Positions 1-9,658 of a DNA stretch of 64,000 nucleotides are shown in pieces. The DNA is taken from NCBI GenBank assembly GCA_947243795.1, contig OX365939.1, positions 971,001 to 1,035,000 on the forward strand, read 5' to 3'. The notes beneath the pieces were generated by a model that searched no databases, was not told the origin of the DNA, and worked only from the letters and a program-made list of their open reading frames with translations. The translations under genes and the position numbers were made by a program. Position 1 is the first letter of the stretch, and each line of letters starts with the position of its first letter. Source of the stretch: Saccharomyces uvarum (taxonomy: Eukaryota; Ascomycota; Saccharomycetes; Saccharomycetales; Saccharomycetaceae).

Positions 1-1
1 A

Positions 2-1396
2 ACCAAGCTAACCAAGAGAATCACATTGAACACTCCTTTTGTTTCCTCTCCTATGGACACCGTTACAGAGTCTGAAATGGCCATCTTCATGGCTCTATTG
101 GGTGGTATCGGTTTCATTCACCATAACTGTACTCCAGAGGACCAAGCCGACATGGTTAGAAGAGTTAAGAACTACGAAAATGGGTTCATTAACAACCCTA
201 TAGTGATTTCTCCAACCACCACAGTTGGCAAAGCTAAGGCTATGAAGGAGGAATTCGGGTTTTCCGGATTCCCTGTCACAGAAGATGGGAAAAGAAACGG
301 CAAGTTGATGGGTATCATCACTTCTCGTGATTTCCAATTCATTGAAGATAACTCTTTGCTTGTTCAAGACGTCATGACCAAGGACCCTGTTACCGGCGCT
401 CAAGGTATTACGTTATCTCAAGGTAATGAAATTCTGAAGAACATCAAAAAGGGTAAGCTATTGATTGTTGACGACAAGGGTCATTTAGTTTCCATGCTTT
501 CCAGAACAGATTTGATGAAGAATCAAAACTACCCATTAGCCTCTAAATCTGCCACCACAAAGCAATTGCTATGTGGTGCTGCTATTGGTACCATCGAAGC
601 TGACAGGGAAAGATTGAGTTTATTAGTCGAAGCTGGCTTAGATGTTGTTATCTTGGACTCTTCTCAAGGTAACTCTATTTTCCAATTGAACATGATCAAG
701 TGGATCAAAGAAACCTTCCCAAATTTGGAAATCATTGCTGGTAATGTTGCCACCAGAGAACAAGCCGCCAATTTGATTGCTGCCGGTGCTGATGGTTTGA
801 GAATTGGTATGGGTTCCGGTTCCATTTGTATCACTCAAGAAGTTATGGCTTGTGGTAGACCACAAGGTACTGCCGTTTACAATGTTTGTGAATTTGCTAA
901 CAAATTCGGCGTTCCATGTATGGCTGATGGTGGTGTTCAAAACATCGGTCACATCACCAAGGCTCTTGCTCTTGGTTCTTCTACTGTTATGATGGGTGGT
1001 ATGTTAGCCGGTACTACCGAATCACCAGGTGAATATTTCTATCAAGATGGTAAAAGATTAAAGGCTTATCGTGGTATGGGTTCCATTGATGCTATGCAAA
1101 AGACCGGTAATAAGGGCAATGCATCCACTTCTCGTTACTTTTCTGAATCTGACAGTGTGTTGGTTGCACAAGGTGTTTCTGGTGCTGTTGTTGACAAGGG
1201 TTCTATCAAGAAGTTCATTCCATACTTGTTCAATGGTTTACAACATTCTTGTCAAGACATTGGATCCAAATCTTTGACTTTATTGAAAGAAAATGTCCAA
1301 AAAGGTGAAATTAGATTTGAATTTAGAACCGCTTCTGCTCAATTAGAAGGTGGTGTCAGTAATTTACATTCTTACGAAAAACGTTTACATAATTAA
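2..1396 (+). CDS. IMD3: IMP dehydrogenase (5'-truncated by window edge)
   Basis: This enzyme oxidises IMP to XMP with NAD+, the rate-limiting step of cytosolic GTP synthesis. The reading frame is open from base 2, so roughly the first 60-70 codons lie outside the window; [13 protein letters not shown] is the first visible stretch. The CBS (Bateman) region follows, then the catalytic barrel with the loop SGSICITQE, whose catalytic Cys codon is at 827-829, and the flap-region motif YRGMGS. It ends EKRLHN then TAA. Its position next to CNA1 fits IMD3, but many residues downstream of the CBS region look more like IMD4 as I remember it ([27 protein letters not shown]). It may be a gene-conversion mosaic. 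The family call is certain; the paralog name rests on synteny. Confidence 0.93.
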   Translation, partial: TKLTKRITLNTPFVSSPMDTVTESEMAIFMALLGGIGFIHHNCTPEDQADMVRRVKNYENGFINNPIVISPTTTVGKAKAMKEEFGFSGFPVTEDGKRNGKLMGIITSRDFQFIEDNSLLVQDVMTKDPVTGAQGITLSQGNEILKNIKKGKLLIVDDKGHLVSMLSRTDLMKNQNYPLASKSATTKQLLCGAAIGTIEADRERLSLLVEAGLDVVILDSSQGNSIFQLNMIKWIKETFPNLEIIAGNVATREQAANLIAAGADGLRIGMGSGSICITQEVMACGRPQGTAVYNVCEFANKFGVPCMADGGVQNIGHITKALALGSSTVMMGGMLAGTTESPGEYFYQDGKRLKAYRGMGSIDAMQKTGNKGNASTSRYFSESDSVLVAQGVSGAVVDKGSIKKFIPYLFNGLQHSCQDIGSKSLTLLKENVQKGEIRFEFRTASAQLEGGVSNLHSYEKRLHN

Positions 1397-1665
1397 TGGG
1401 TAACTTAGATTCGTTTACGAAATAAAAACAAAAAATACTTATTTATATATCTGGCTTCTAGTTTAGCTCAAAACAAGTGAGACTAAACCAAACAGACGTT
1501 TTTATTTTCCAAGTCGTTCGTCATTAAAACGGCAGAAAAATTCGCAACCGTTTGATATCGTCCTTTTAGAGCTTCTTTTCGTTAAACTGCTCCACAGTTC
1601 AACAACAAGTCACGCCAATATAAAATTCCAACTTTACATTTCATTAAAAAAAAGGATTATAGCAG

Positions 1666-3318
1666 TTATTTTTCTTCAACTCTTTTTAATATTTCTTCGT
1701 AATGTTTAATCTTTTCCCGTTCAACTTCTGATAAAGAGGGTGGTAGTTTTTCATTGATACGATCCTCCTTTCTAGCTTTTTCAAAGGTGCTTAGTGTTTC
1801 ATCAAGCCCTTCTGACCCACGAGCTAAAGCACCGCGGGGTAGAACACCGGCATTCATCGTCTTCAAATACTCAACTTTATCACTCTCTTCCCTTAGAACT
1901 GAAAACATTCTTGAAACTTTAGCGATGGCCAAGATCTTATTTCTCAGAGCTTTTCTTCTGGTGTCATCTTCTAATATCGCGGATGATGTCTTTTTGCTAG
2001 TATCGGTGTGAGTTTCCTTAGTAGTGTCTGTGATTGTCTTTTCACTCGTTTCCACAGCCTGTGGCTCTGATTCTGGGTCTAGTTCCTCATCACTACATAT
2101 GTTTAATATTGATACTAGCATGCTGGTGACTTTCTCGCCGACAAATGGTAACGACCAGGTGAAAACATCCATAAAATCCGGTAGCCAATAAGGGTGTGGA
2201 GACATATGAAATTGTCTAATATTCATAACGTTTTCTTCGTACTTCAATACAGCGGCTTTGTTGTGATAGGTGTCTAAATAGTTTGGAGCACTAAACATGG
2301 TTATTAAACTTGGGAAGCCCGTCACCTTGTTATTTTTATACATCCTGTATCCTGCATCTTGCGCTTCGTGTGCCCTAATTATAGACAATAGACCGTTTGC
2401 TTTCAAAAACTTGCAAGACGCCTTGAAAGTGAAGGCAAAGGAACAGCCCCTTAAACTATTGGGTACAAACTCATCTTCCCTCGGATCAAATTCACTACCG
2501 GCCCTTGCGTCATCATATTCTTCAATAGGATCAGCCCATAGTAAGTCACACATGAGGCCGCGAGATGGGATTTCTCTAAATCTATTAACTCTATTGACAT
2601 CCTCTACCGATTTCAGCTCTGGAGAGATACCACCGTGTACACAAAAATATTGACCATTCATTAATGCTGCTAACGGCAAGGCGTTAAATGATCTACAGCA
2701 CGCATCGTAAACGTCCATATCGTATTTGTGTAGAATCTCATTCTTGAAAGTAAAATACGAGGTCAAATGCCTACATTCATGGTTACCCCTGAGCATCCAG
2801 AATCTTCCTAAGTTATTCAATTTTAAGGAATATAAATAAATTAAACATTCAAAGGAAAAGGCGCCTCTATCAACGTAGTCCCCCAAGAATAAATAATCTA
2901 TTTTGGCTGGATCACCACCTACTTCAAAAAGTTTCAGTAAATCGTAATATTGGCCATGGATATCACCACAAATTGTAATTGGGGCTTTCAGCTTCAGTAA
3001 GTTAGGTTCTTTCCCTAGTGCTTCAGTTGACATATCTAGAATCTTTATGGCTTGCTCTTTGGAAAGTCGACCTTCATGAAAGAAATGTTCTCTTAAAAAG
3101 ACATGATTGGGTAATCCTGTTTTGGAGTCAAATACTTCCTCATCACTTGGTATCCTCCCCCTTATAGCAGGGACAGAGGCTATGGGTCGATCCCTTGTAG
3201 AAATCATCTTACCATCTTCCAAAGCATATTTCGTTAGGTCTTTCTTCTCATCGACCTTTGAGTAAGAATCATTGGGTTTGATGATCTTAATACGTGAAGA
3301 ACTAAAGTCTTTTGACAT
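1666..3318 (-). CDS. CNA1: Calcineurin A catalytic subunit
   Basis: Ca2+/calmodulin-dependent Ser/Thr phosphatase (PP2B) catalytic subunit, 550 residues, which dephosphorylates Crz1 in the stress response and acts in recovery from pheromone arrest. The metallophosphatase signature is complete: GDIHGQ (about residue 118), GDYVDRG (about 136), RGNHE (about 167) and the later HGG motif. A helical calcineurin B-binding segment follows, then a basic calmodulin-binding helix (RRKALRNKILAIAK) and a C-terminal tail. I start at the ATG at 3316-3318 (MSKDF); the frame runs 10 codons further upstream but contains no ATG there. It is divergent from TSR2 across about 340 bp and convergent with IMD3. Confidence 0.96.
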   Translation of the reverse strand: MSKDFSSSRIKIIKPNDSYSKVDEKKDLTKYALEDGKMISTRDRPIASVPAIRGRIPSDEEVFDSKTGLPNHVFLREHFFHEGRLSKEQAIKILDMSTEALGKEPNLLKLKAPITICGDIHGQYYDLLKLFEVGGDPAKIDYLFLGDYVDRGAFSFECLIYLYSLKLNNLGRFWMLRGNHECRHLTSYFTFKNEILHKYDMDVYDACCRSFNALPLAALMNGQYFCVHGGISPELKSVEDVNRVNRFREIPSRGLMCDLLWADPIEEYDDARAGSEFDPREDEFVPNSLRGCSFAFTFKASCKFLKANGLLSIIRAHEAQDAGYRMYKNNKVTGFPSLITMFSAPNYLDTYHNKAAVLKYEENVMNIRQFHMSPHPYWLPDFMDVFTWSLPFVGEKVTSMLVSILNICSDEELDPESEPQAVETSEKTITDTTKETHTDTSKKTSSAILEDDTRRKALRNKILAIAKVSRMFSVLREESDKVEYLKTMNAGVLPRGALARGSEGLDETLSTFEKARKEDRINEKLPPSLSEVEREKIKHYEEILKRVEEK

Positions 3319-3662
3319 TGACGTTGAAGGAGTTTTTATGATAGCCAACTAGTATTTGCAAAAGGAAAAAGTTACCCTTTAAACGATACTTACGATATAG
3401 CAAATAGTCCGAATCTAAATTGAGATAGCCTCTGCTTCCAATGTTAATGGAGTATTATCCCTTTGTTTCTCATTATATGCTCATTTTTCAGAATAGAAAA
3501 ATTCACGTTTCAGAAAGCGATGACATGAAAAATTTCACAATGGATACAGACGAACAACATATTGGTGGATATAGGCCGTACTGATATTACAACAGGAAAT
3601 TACGTGGAGCCAAACCCTTTTAATTTGTGGACTATTCTAACGACAATAATTTTCAAGAAAAA
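3319..3662. promoter_or_regulatory. CNA1-TSR2 divergent intergenic region
   Basis: This is 344 bp between the two divergent starts. It is AT-rich with poly-A/T stretches typical of yeast promoters. I see no RNA gene or repeat and no transcription-factor site that I would name with confidence. Confidence 0.5.
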
Positions 3663-4280
3663 ATGAGCACGCAATATATCGATGAAACAGCTTTTGTACA
3701 AGCTGAACAAGGTAGAAATAATTTAATGTTCCCTGATGAAAAGCAACAGGCTCGTTTTGAACTTGGTGTCTCCATGATGGTTTACAGATGGGACGCTTTG
3801 GATGTTGCCGTTGAAAATAACTGGGGTGGTCCGGACTCTTCTGAGAAGAGGGATTGGATTACAGGTGTCGTAGTAGATCTTTTCAAGAGTGAAAAAGTAA
3901 TTGACGTTGCTTCAATCGAAGAGACGTTGCTGTATGCTATGGTTGATGAATTTGAAACCAACGTTGAAGATGACTCGGCTTTGCCAATTGCCATGGAGAT
4001 CATTAACATATACAACGATTGTTTTAATGTAAATTACAACAAAGTGGAACAACTATACTTAGAGTGGGAAGAGAAGCAAAAGACAAAGAAAGCAAAAAGA
4101 GTCATCCACGTTGAATGCGATGAGGATGATGACAATGACAATGAAGAGGATGAAGATGACGAAGATGAAGATGAAGAGATGGAAGAAGCTATGCCTGATT
4201 TGGTGTCAACTAAACCAGAACCCGTTGTAGATGACGATGGTTTTGAATTGGTTCAACCAAAGGGAAGAAGAAGACATTAG
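3663..4280 (+). CDS. TSR2: Pre-rRNA processing factor Tsr2 (eS26 escortin)
   Basis: Tsr2 is a small acidic nuclear and cytoplasmic protein that captures ribosomal protein eS26 (Rps26) from its importin and delivers it to pre-40S particles for 20S pre-rRNA processing. The product is 205 residues, the same length as I remember for S. cerevisiae. The N-terminal globular part (FELGVSMMVYRWDALDVAVENNWGG, given here only as landmarks FELGVSM and WDALDVAVENNWGG) matches the Tsr2 family. It is followed by a long Asp/Glu tract (about residues 155-180) and the conserved end DGFELVQPKGRRRH. The ATG at 3663 is used; an upstream in-frame extension has no ATG. Confidence 0.96.
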   Translation: MSTQYIDETAFVQAEQGRNNLMFPDEKQQARFELGVSMMVYRWDALDVAVENNWGGPDSSEKRDWITGVVVDLFKSEKVIDVASIEETLLYAMVDEFETNVEDDSALPIAMEIINIYNDCFNVNYNKVEQLYLEWEEKQKTKKAKRVIHVECDEDDDNDNEEDEDDEDEDEEMEEAMPDLVSTKPEPVVDDDGFELVQPKGRRRH

Positions 4281-4724
4281 TACCAATCAAACATGTATAT
4301 TAAGATTAACAGTGCGCTTCTTTCTTGTTTGGCGACAATAGAATAGCCATGAAGATATTAAATTTTTAACGATGATCCTCGAAGGTGTGTAGTAAAGCAA
4401 TAAAGCACATGTTTGGCATGGGCCTTTTAAAGGTGACCTTTCACGTGGACACAAGATTGGTTTATTAAGTAGTTATATCGTACTTCCCACCGTTTTTGGA
4501 GGGAGGAGATAAATTCGATATTTAATATATATATTTTTTTGCCATGGTTCACTTTACATACTTAATGAGCTAAACATAATTATAAACGTTAGAAAATTAT
4601 AAATAAATATAAGAAGCAAAAAGAGTATATTAAAATCCTTGTGTATATAAAGAATAATTATGAGGCGAAGAATTAGCTATTTGAATAGTTTCTTTTGGTT
4701 CATTGTGGTTGCCTAATGTAACGT
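4281..4724. other. TSR2-ECM30 convergent intergenic region
   Basis: A 444-bp convergent spacer that should hold both 3' UTRs and polyadenylation signals. It is AT-rich from about 4520, with TATATA-type efficiency elements. I found no ORF or RNA gene that looks real. Confidence 0.5.
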
Positions 4725-7700
4725 CTATCTGTACAACCCTCTAGAAGTATATCTCAACTGCCCATTATCATCAAATTCGTTATTGTTGTAATTATCATTA
4801 TCGCTGTTTATGAACTTAAATTTCTTTAAAAAGGAAGATGTCATTTCCAGAAATGAAAACGATTCCTTTTTGAGGTTTCCAACCATAAAAAGTCGAACAT
4901 CAGTTCCAACCCAAATATTACTCTCGATTATATTATTGACTACACCCGTGCTGATTTCTTCATCCAGCATATAACTATTTAAGTCATCAACAGTATTTGG
5001 TGTGCTAGCATTTGCATTTACTTGGCCACTGTTTGAATCATTGCTGTTACCATCATTGCTATTGCCCCCCCATTTCCATTTGAAGAAGGAAAATCCACCG
5101 TTGTTATTGTTGCTGTTATTTTTATTATTACTGCTATTATTTTTATCAGCTTCAGAAACAACATGTTGAGAATTGTTTGGCCTGTTTCTTATCGACGAAC
5201 TGTTAGAGACAGTTTTCTCTAAAGTAATAGAGGATGAAGATGAAGATGATCTTAAATGAGGCAAATGATTTGGTGTTGTGTTTGGAAAGAAATGATTGAT
5301 TAAAGTGCCGCTTCCGTTACTTTTTGTTCTATTCAAAGCATTTGTTGGAGTTCCCATACCTGATCCAGCGCTTATTGTTCTCTCTAAGCTTACAGAGGAT
5401 TGGCCTCTTGATCTTCGTATGTACCCCAAACGATCCGTTGTTGGCCTTGAAATGGTATTATTATTGTCACTTTCGTCAATGTTTATGTCTAGCAGTGATT
5501 CAAAGTGCCTTAACTCGAGTGATGGGCTTTCCTCATATTTAAATGACGTCTGCGTGAAAATATTTGCCCAAGTGATAATATGAAACCACACCAACAAATC
5601 ATCATTGGTATGCATTGATAAAGGTTGAAAAGTCGTCATTCTTTGAATGTCCAGTGGTAATTGGGGGTGAATTGTAGTCAATATGTCAGACTTCAAAGCT
5701 GATAATTTTGATAAAGTTTCAAAATACTGCACAGATTTGATTCTTGGAATTTCGGGAATTTTCGATAAAATATGTTTGATTAATCGCGAAAAGTTTTGCA
5801 AATAAACCATACCAGACCAAACTTCATCGAAGTTTTCGTATTTGAAATTCTTACATTTGTGAGTAAACGTCAATTGAGTAGGCCATTGAGGTCTATGTGG
5901 CCAGTATTTTAGTTGGTGTTGTAAGTTCAAATTGGAATCCGACCTATAATCAATGAATGCGATGACTTCGTAGTTCTTATCATGGTTCGTATGTGATAGA
6001 TGGTTAGATGTGCCCAACGTTTCATTGTTTAGCGAAGCCGGATCGAAAAGCAAGTAAGGTGCTGGAGATTCATTATCTTGACCTTGGTCTTCGTTTTGAT
6101 TATGACCCTGACTATCATTTTGACTCTGTTGCTGTGACTGTTGTTGTTGGTTTGAAAATGAGTGTAGATTTACTTGAGGTAGATCGGTAATCTCGTCGAA
6201 TTGGTAGAAATCCTTCCATTGAACTTTCCTATTGAATCCCATTTCTTTCAAGTTCATGACATGCAAATTTGAATTTGGGTTCATGTTTAAAGCCTTGGAA
6301 ATGGAATTTATGGAATCGTTAATCTGGTGGTAGATCGATTGATGCCTTGCCATTGCAAACAACAAATTTTCTGCATCTTCGAAATATAAGTTGACAAATA
6401 TTGTGATTGACCTTAATAGTAGTGCTAATAAATCCATTTTAAAGCCTGGGGATATCATATAAGGTATTTCCTTTGTCTTGAATAGAGGTGTTGCATAAGT
6501 AGTTAGATAAACTTTATTTGATGATTTGGAAAGAATGTAAAGTAGGGACATTGCAGCATTATAAGACAACTTGGATGAAGGGGTATGGCCGGATGTAGTG
6601 TTTGGTGATGGTGTGAATTTTTTCTTTCCTGATAAAAGGATCAAATCATCATGCGAATCGTCATTCTTGTGAGAACTGGTCAAAATCTCATCATTGATGG
6701 GTAATAGATTATAAATCAACTCATAAAAAATCGGATTTGGTTGCAAATTGAACTTGATGTTTTCCAAAATCAAATTCGATAATTGTATGATTGTGAAATC
6801 TCTGAATGTCAAGTTATTGATGTCACCGTTAATGTTGGGGAGTTTATAAAAGTTTGGCAGACTGTTTGTGTAGTAATTTAGGTTAAAAGTTTGTAACATT
6901 TTGAAAAGAACAAGCCTTTTGGAGGTCAAAACCAACAGAAGATGGTTGAGCAAGGGTAGCAGGATTTGAGAAACGCTATTTTCGTTCAATTCGGCCACAG
7001 AATGCTCGTCAATCGTATCATTGGATGCGCCATTCCCGGCAGAGGAGTTTGAGTTTGTTGCGGATAAAGACGACGAGGAAGATGAGGAAGATGAATAATC
7101 GTAATACTTCAAGTAGTAAATGGAGAATATGATGAATCGATTGGCAAACTTATCGGCGAAATAGTTCTGGAAGCATTTGTTGCAATCAATCAGGCTTGTC
7201 GTGAGAAGGGTCATGGGAATGAGCAAGGGGTGGATGTTGGGTAATTGGGTCTTTTTTTGCGGTTTGCTGCTATTGACAGAAGAGGAAGAATTCGGCGGTG
7301 AAGAATATGCAGACGATACGCCATCGCTGGAAGTGGTCGACGCGGCTCTCCTTCTGGTGGTGTCAACATGTTTTGTCGTGCGGTTGTTTGTGAAATTGAA
7401 AATGTTCGATTCTTGTTCTATTGCGAGATCAATGGGGTATTTGAAGATTTTGATGAAACTGGACAAGATCAATTTCAAATCGTACTCTCGCTGCAACCGC
7501 GTGAGAAAGATGGTGATGATGTTGTTCTGAGCCTTATAAGACAGCGAGAGGTTCAAGACGTGCAAGCACGACTGGGAGAACTGGAAGTAAAGGGTCTGCC
7601 AGTTGTTTGCTGTGGCGTCGGAGTTGAAGAAATTGGTTTTCAAGCTGTGGAAATCCTTGTTGTTGTTGAGGGCGAACCGCATGATGCAGTTGAGCAGCGA

Positions 7701-8606
7701 AGAAGTGAACTGGATGGTTTTGTCCTTGGGCAATTGCGTGCACCAGTAGACCAGAAACGTGTTCACGTCGTGCTCGTGTGCAGTGGAGGCATACAAGTCC
7801 GAGGAGAACAGAGCTGCCAACAGGCGCAGAAGAAGCAGTCTGTTGGCGAAAATATGCCATTGCAGGTGCGTGCTCAACAGCGAGCGGTACTTGTTGGAGT
7901 TGGTCAGGATGCCGATTTCCCACAGTTCAGTCGCATGGGCGGTCGTGGCGGTGGTGAAGTCCGCCTGGAAAGCCAGTTTCAAAATCGCCAGCAGCAGCCT
8001 TTCGCCCAGCAGGATGTTTTGCAAGGGGAGGGCCTCTGCCTCGTGCTGGGTGGCCCAGAACACGTCGCACTGGTCCTGCGTGCTGGATCTGGCTCGGGAC
8101 CTGTCGTAGTAGATGGGCATGAGGATCGAGAGGGTCTTGATGGCGTTGATGAGCCTGGAGGTGTGCAGCCCTGAGCGGGTGGCGGCTGCGGAGTCCGCGG
8201 ACAGCACGATGTACAGCGAGAGAAAGATAACAAGATTGTTGAAGTTGGGCGGGTTCAGGCTGGAGATGATGTGCAGGATTTTTTTGAAGTTGGAGTTGAT
8301 GCGGAAGTCCTGCACGTCCATGGAGATGAAATCAAGGTAGAACTCGTTGAACACGGCGTCCACGTCGAGCGGAACACCCGATTTGCCGCTGAGTAGGGCG
8401 TCGAGGTCCGGACCGGGGTCCAGTCTGAAGATTGCCAGGTTCAAGCTCAACGGGTCACCAGCACTGGCGCTGGAGAGAGAAGGTGAGGGAGTGGGAGTGG
8501 GCGAGGGCGAGGGCGAGGCCGCGGCCGCGACTGCGTCGTCCGGTCGAACCAGGGCAATGCAATGGTTCAGCAGAATCGAACTGGATTTCGAGTCGGTGTT
8601 CCCCAT
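4725..8606 (-). CDS. ECM30: Ecm30 (Hid1/Dymeclin-family protein)
   Basis: A 1293-residue protein starting MGNTDSKSSS. It belongs to the HID1/Dymeclin family, which acts at the Golgi; in yeast ECM30 is named for cell-wall defects and has been linked to Gap1 sorting. The Gly2 after Met and the MGNTDSKSS context suggest N-myristoylation. It is mostly helical, with poorly conserved linkers rich in Ser, Asn and Gln (about residues 400-450, 510-540, 880-910 and 1080-1210) encoded by simple repeats. The end FDDNGQLRYTSRGLYR is strongly conserved. It is about 20 residues longer than the S. cerevisiae protein I recall, the difference lying in low-complexity tracts. The 5' kilobase of the gene is far GC-richer than its 3' two thirds. 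Confidence 0.95.
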   Translation of the reverse strand: MGNTDSKSSSILLNHCIALVRPDDAVAAAASPSPSPTPTPSPSLSSASAGDPLSLNLAIFRLDPGPDLDALLSGKSGVPLDVDAVFNEFYLDFISMDVQDFRINSNFKKILHIISSLNPPNFNNLVIFLSLYIVLSADSAAATRSGLHTSRLINAIKTLSILMPIYYDRSRARSSTQDQCDVFWATQHEAEALPLQNILLGERLLLAILKLAFQADFTTATTAHATELWEIGILTNSNKYRSLLSTHLQWHIFANRLLLLRLLAALFSSDLYASTAHEHDVNTFLVYWCTQLPKDKTIQFTSSLLNCIMRFALNNNKDFHSLKTNFFNSDATANNWQTLYFQFSQSCLHVLNLSLSYKAQNNIITIFLTRLQREYDLKLILSSFIKIFKYPIDLAIEQESNIFNFTNNRTTKHVDTTRRRAASTTSSDGVSSAYSSPPNSSSSVNSSKPQKKTQLPNIHPLLIPMTLLTTSLIDCNKCFQNYFADKFANRFIIFSIYYLKYYDYSSSSSSSSSLSATNSNSSAGNGASNDTIDEHSVAELNENSVSQILLPLLNHLLLVLTSKRLVLFKMLQTFNLNYYTNSLPNFYKLPNINGDINNLTFRDFTIIQLSNLILENIKFNLQPNPIFYELIYNLLPINDEILTSSHKNDDSHDDLILLSGKKKFTPSPNTTSGHTPSSKLSYNAAMSLLYILSKSSNKVYLTTYATPLFKTKEIPYMISPGFKMDLLALLLRSITIFVNLYFEDAENLLFAMARHQSIYHQINDSINSISKALNMNPNSNLHVMNLKEMGFNRKVQWKDFYQFDEITDLPQVNLHSFSNQQQQSQQQSQNDSQGHNQNEDQGQDNESPAPYLLFDPASLNNETLGTSNHLSHTNHDKNYEVIAFIDYRSDSNLNLQHQLKYWPHRPQWPTQLTFTHKCKNFKYENFDEVWSGMVYLQNFSRLIKHILSKIPEIPRIKSVQYFETLSKLSALKSDILTTIHPQLPLDIQRMTTFQPLSMHTNDDLLVWFHIITWANIFTQTSFKYEESPSLELRHFESLLDINIDESDNNNTISRPTTDRLGYIRRSRGQSSVSLERTISAGSGMGTPTNALNRTKSNGSGTLINHFFPNTTPNHLPHLRSSSSSSSITLEKTVSNSSSIRNRPNNSQHVVSEADKNNSSNNKNNSNNNNGGFSFFKWKWGGNSNDGNSNDSNSGQVNANASTPNTVDDLNSYMLDEEISTGVVNNIIESNIWVGTDVRLFMVGNLKKESFSFLEMTSSFLKKFKFINSDNDNYNNNEFDDNGQLRYTSRGLYR

Positions 8607-8868
8607 TGTGCATAGTCTTGGGGGAGTGAGTGTTTGCTTTGTTTGGCTGTGTGCTTATCCGTGTGCACTTAATAAAGTAGAGTTTTTTTTATTTTTATCT
8701 ATTTCCTTTTTCACAAGTGGTTTTACCGAGAGTAAAAAACAGCGCGCGAGTCAACGGGACGAAAAAACCCCTGTGCTTGTTGTTGTTGTTGTTGTCTATT
8801 ACTACATTCTATAAAAATGGATATGTAGAGAAATAGTATCTATAAAAAAAGACGCACGACCATCGTGA
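8607..8868. other. ECM30 promoter / DIF1 3' spacer
   Basis: A 262-bp tandem spacer on the minus strand. It holds a short TTG microsatellite around 8778-8794 and a pyrimidine-rich stretch near 8680-8710. Nothing else is supported. Confidence 0.4.
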
Positions 8869-9261
8869 TCAAAGCCTTCTCTTGGACCCGTTGACCATTG
8901 TTTCCTGTTCCGCGGCAGGTTCGGGGACGTCCCACTTCTCGAGCGAGGACGCCTCGGTCGACATTGTTCTCTGGTTGATCAGCATGGGGGGCAGCGAGTG
9001 CGCAGTGGGCAGCGGCGACCTGGTGAACTGCGGAACAATAACGCTGGAGTAGTCCCTGATGACGGCCGGCTGCAGCGACGCCTGCGAGGTGCCCGGCGTG
9101 CTGGAGGCGTAACCCTGGTCGACACGCTGTCTGATCCGCATGCCCACGGTCATTAGCTGGTCCTTCTGGAGGTCTTGCTGATTGTTCTGCTGCTGCTGCT
9201 GCTGTTGTTGAAACTGTCTTTTGGGGACGAGGCTACTGGCCCATTCGAGTTGCGCATCCAT
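8869..9261 (-). CDS. DIF1: Dif1, ribonucleotide reductase small-subunit importer/regulator
   Basis: A 130-residue protein that promotes nuclear import of the Rnr2-Rnr4 small subunit of ribonucleotide reductase and is phosphorylated by Dun1 and degraded on DNA damage. The start MDAQLEWASSLVPKR is followed by a poly-Gln tract (about residues 18-25). Then comes the Sml1-related Hug domain (MTVGMRIRQRVDQGYAS) and the C-terminal Sml1/R-domain-like stretch SLPPMLINQRTMSTEASS. Dif1, Hug1, Sml1 and Spd1 share these short motifs. It is divergent from CAR2, and a GT-rich tandem repeat lies just upstream of its ATG. Confidence 0.94.
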   Translation of the reverse strand: MDAQLEWASSLVPKRQFQQQQQQQQNNQQDLQKDQLMTVGMRIRQRVDQGYASSTPGTSQASLQPAVIRDYSSVIVPQFTRSPLPTAHSLPPMLINQRTMSTEASSLEKWDVPEPAAEQETMVNGSKRRL

Positions 9262-9276
9262 CGGTGAGGTGAGGTG

Positions 9277-9326
9277 TGTTGTATTGTGCTGTATTGTGTT
9301 GTATTGTGTTGTGTGTTGTGTTGTGA
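9277..9326. repeat. GT-rich imperfect tandem repeat upstream of DIF1
   Basis: Several imperfect copies of a TTGTATTGTG-type unit lie directly upstream of the DIF1 start, probably within its 5' leader. On the DIF1 strand it reads as CA-rich. Confidence 0.7.
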
Positions 9327-9502
9327 TTTTGTTTGTTTCTTTTTTTTCTCTGTCCTTGCCTTTTAGCCACTAGATAAATAAATAAACACCCACGGCACGA
9401 CGGTACGAGCAGCAGCAGCACCCACACCCCGCGACCAAGCCGGCGCTGCGCGCCAATGGTGTGCTCTGTTAACGGCAGGACCTGGCGTCCCCTGCCGTTA
9501 GC

Positions 9503-9519
9503 GGGCGGCTAGCCGCCCA
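9503..9519. promoter_or_regulatory. Palindromic URS1 (Ume6 site) in the CAR2 promoter
   Basis: GGGCGGCTAGCCGCCC is a perfect 16-bp palindrome at 9503-9518, so TAGCCGCC is present on both strands. It matches the URS1 core TAGCCGCCGA to the eighth base on each side. CAR1 and CAR2 of S. cerevisiae are known to be repressed through URS1 by Ume6 when arginine is absent. The site is about 140 bp upstream of the CAR2 ATG. Confidence 0.75.
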
Positions 9520-9551
9520 CGCCGCAGTCGCGTGCCCTTGCCCTTAGCGGC

Positions 9552-9580
9552 TGACTCGCTGACTCGCTAGCATATATAAG
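9552..9580 (+). promoter_or_regulatory. CAR2 core promoter: two TGACTC sites and TATA box
   Basis: Two Gcn4-type half sites TGACTC (9552-9557 and 9560-9565) precede TATATAAG (9573-9580), about 80 bp before the CAR2 ATG. The TATA box is clear; the Gcn4 assignment is an inference from the motif. Confidence 0.6.
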
Positions 9581-9658
9581 CGGGCCACGCCCAACGCTGC
9601 TGTTGGTCTTCCGCGAGTTTCTTCCCTCAACCCCCCCACCGCAACACACCACACCGCA

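Noticed and set aside
7368-8174. 268-codon open frame antisense to ECM30
   Set aside because: It is opposite conserved ECM30 coding sequence in its GC-rich half, where stop codons are rare on the other strand. It has no recognisable domain.
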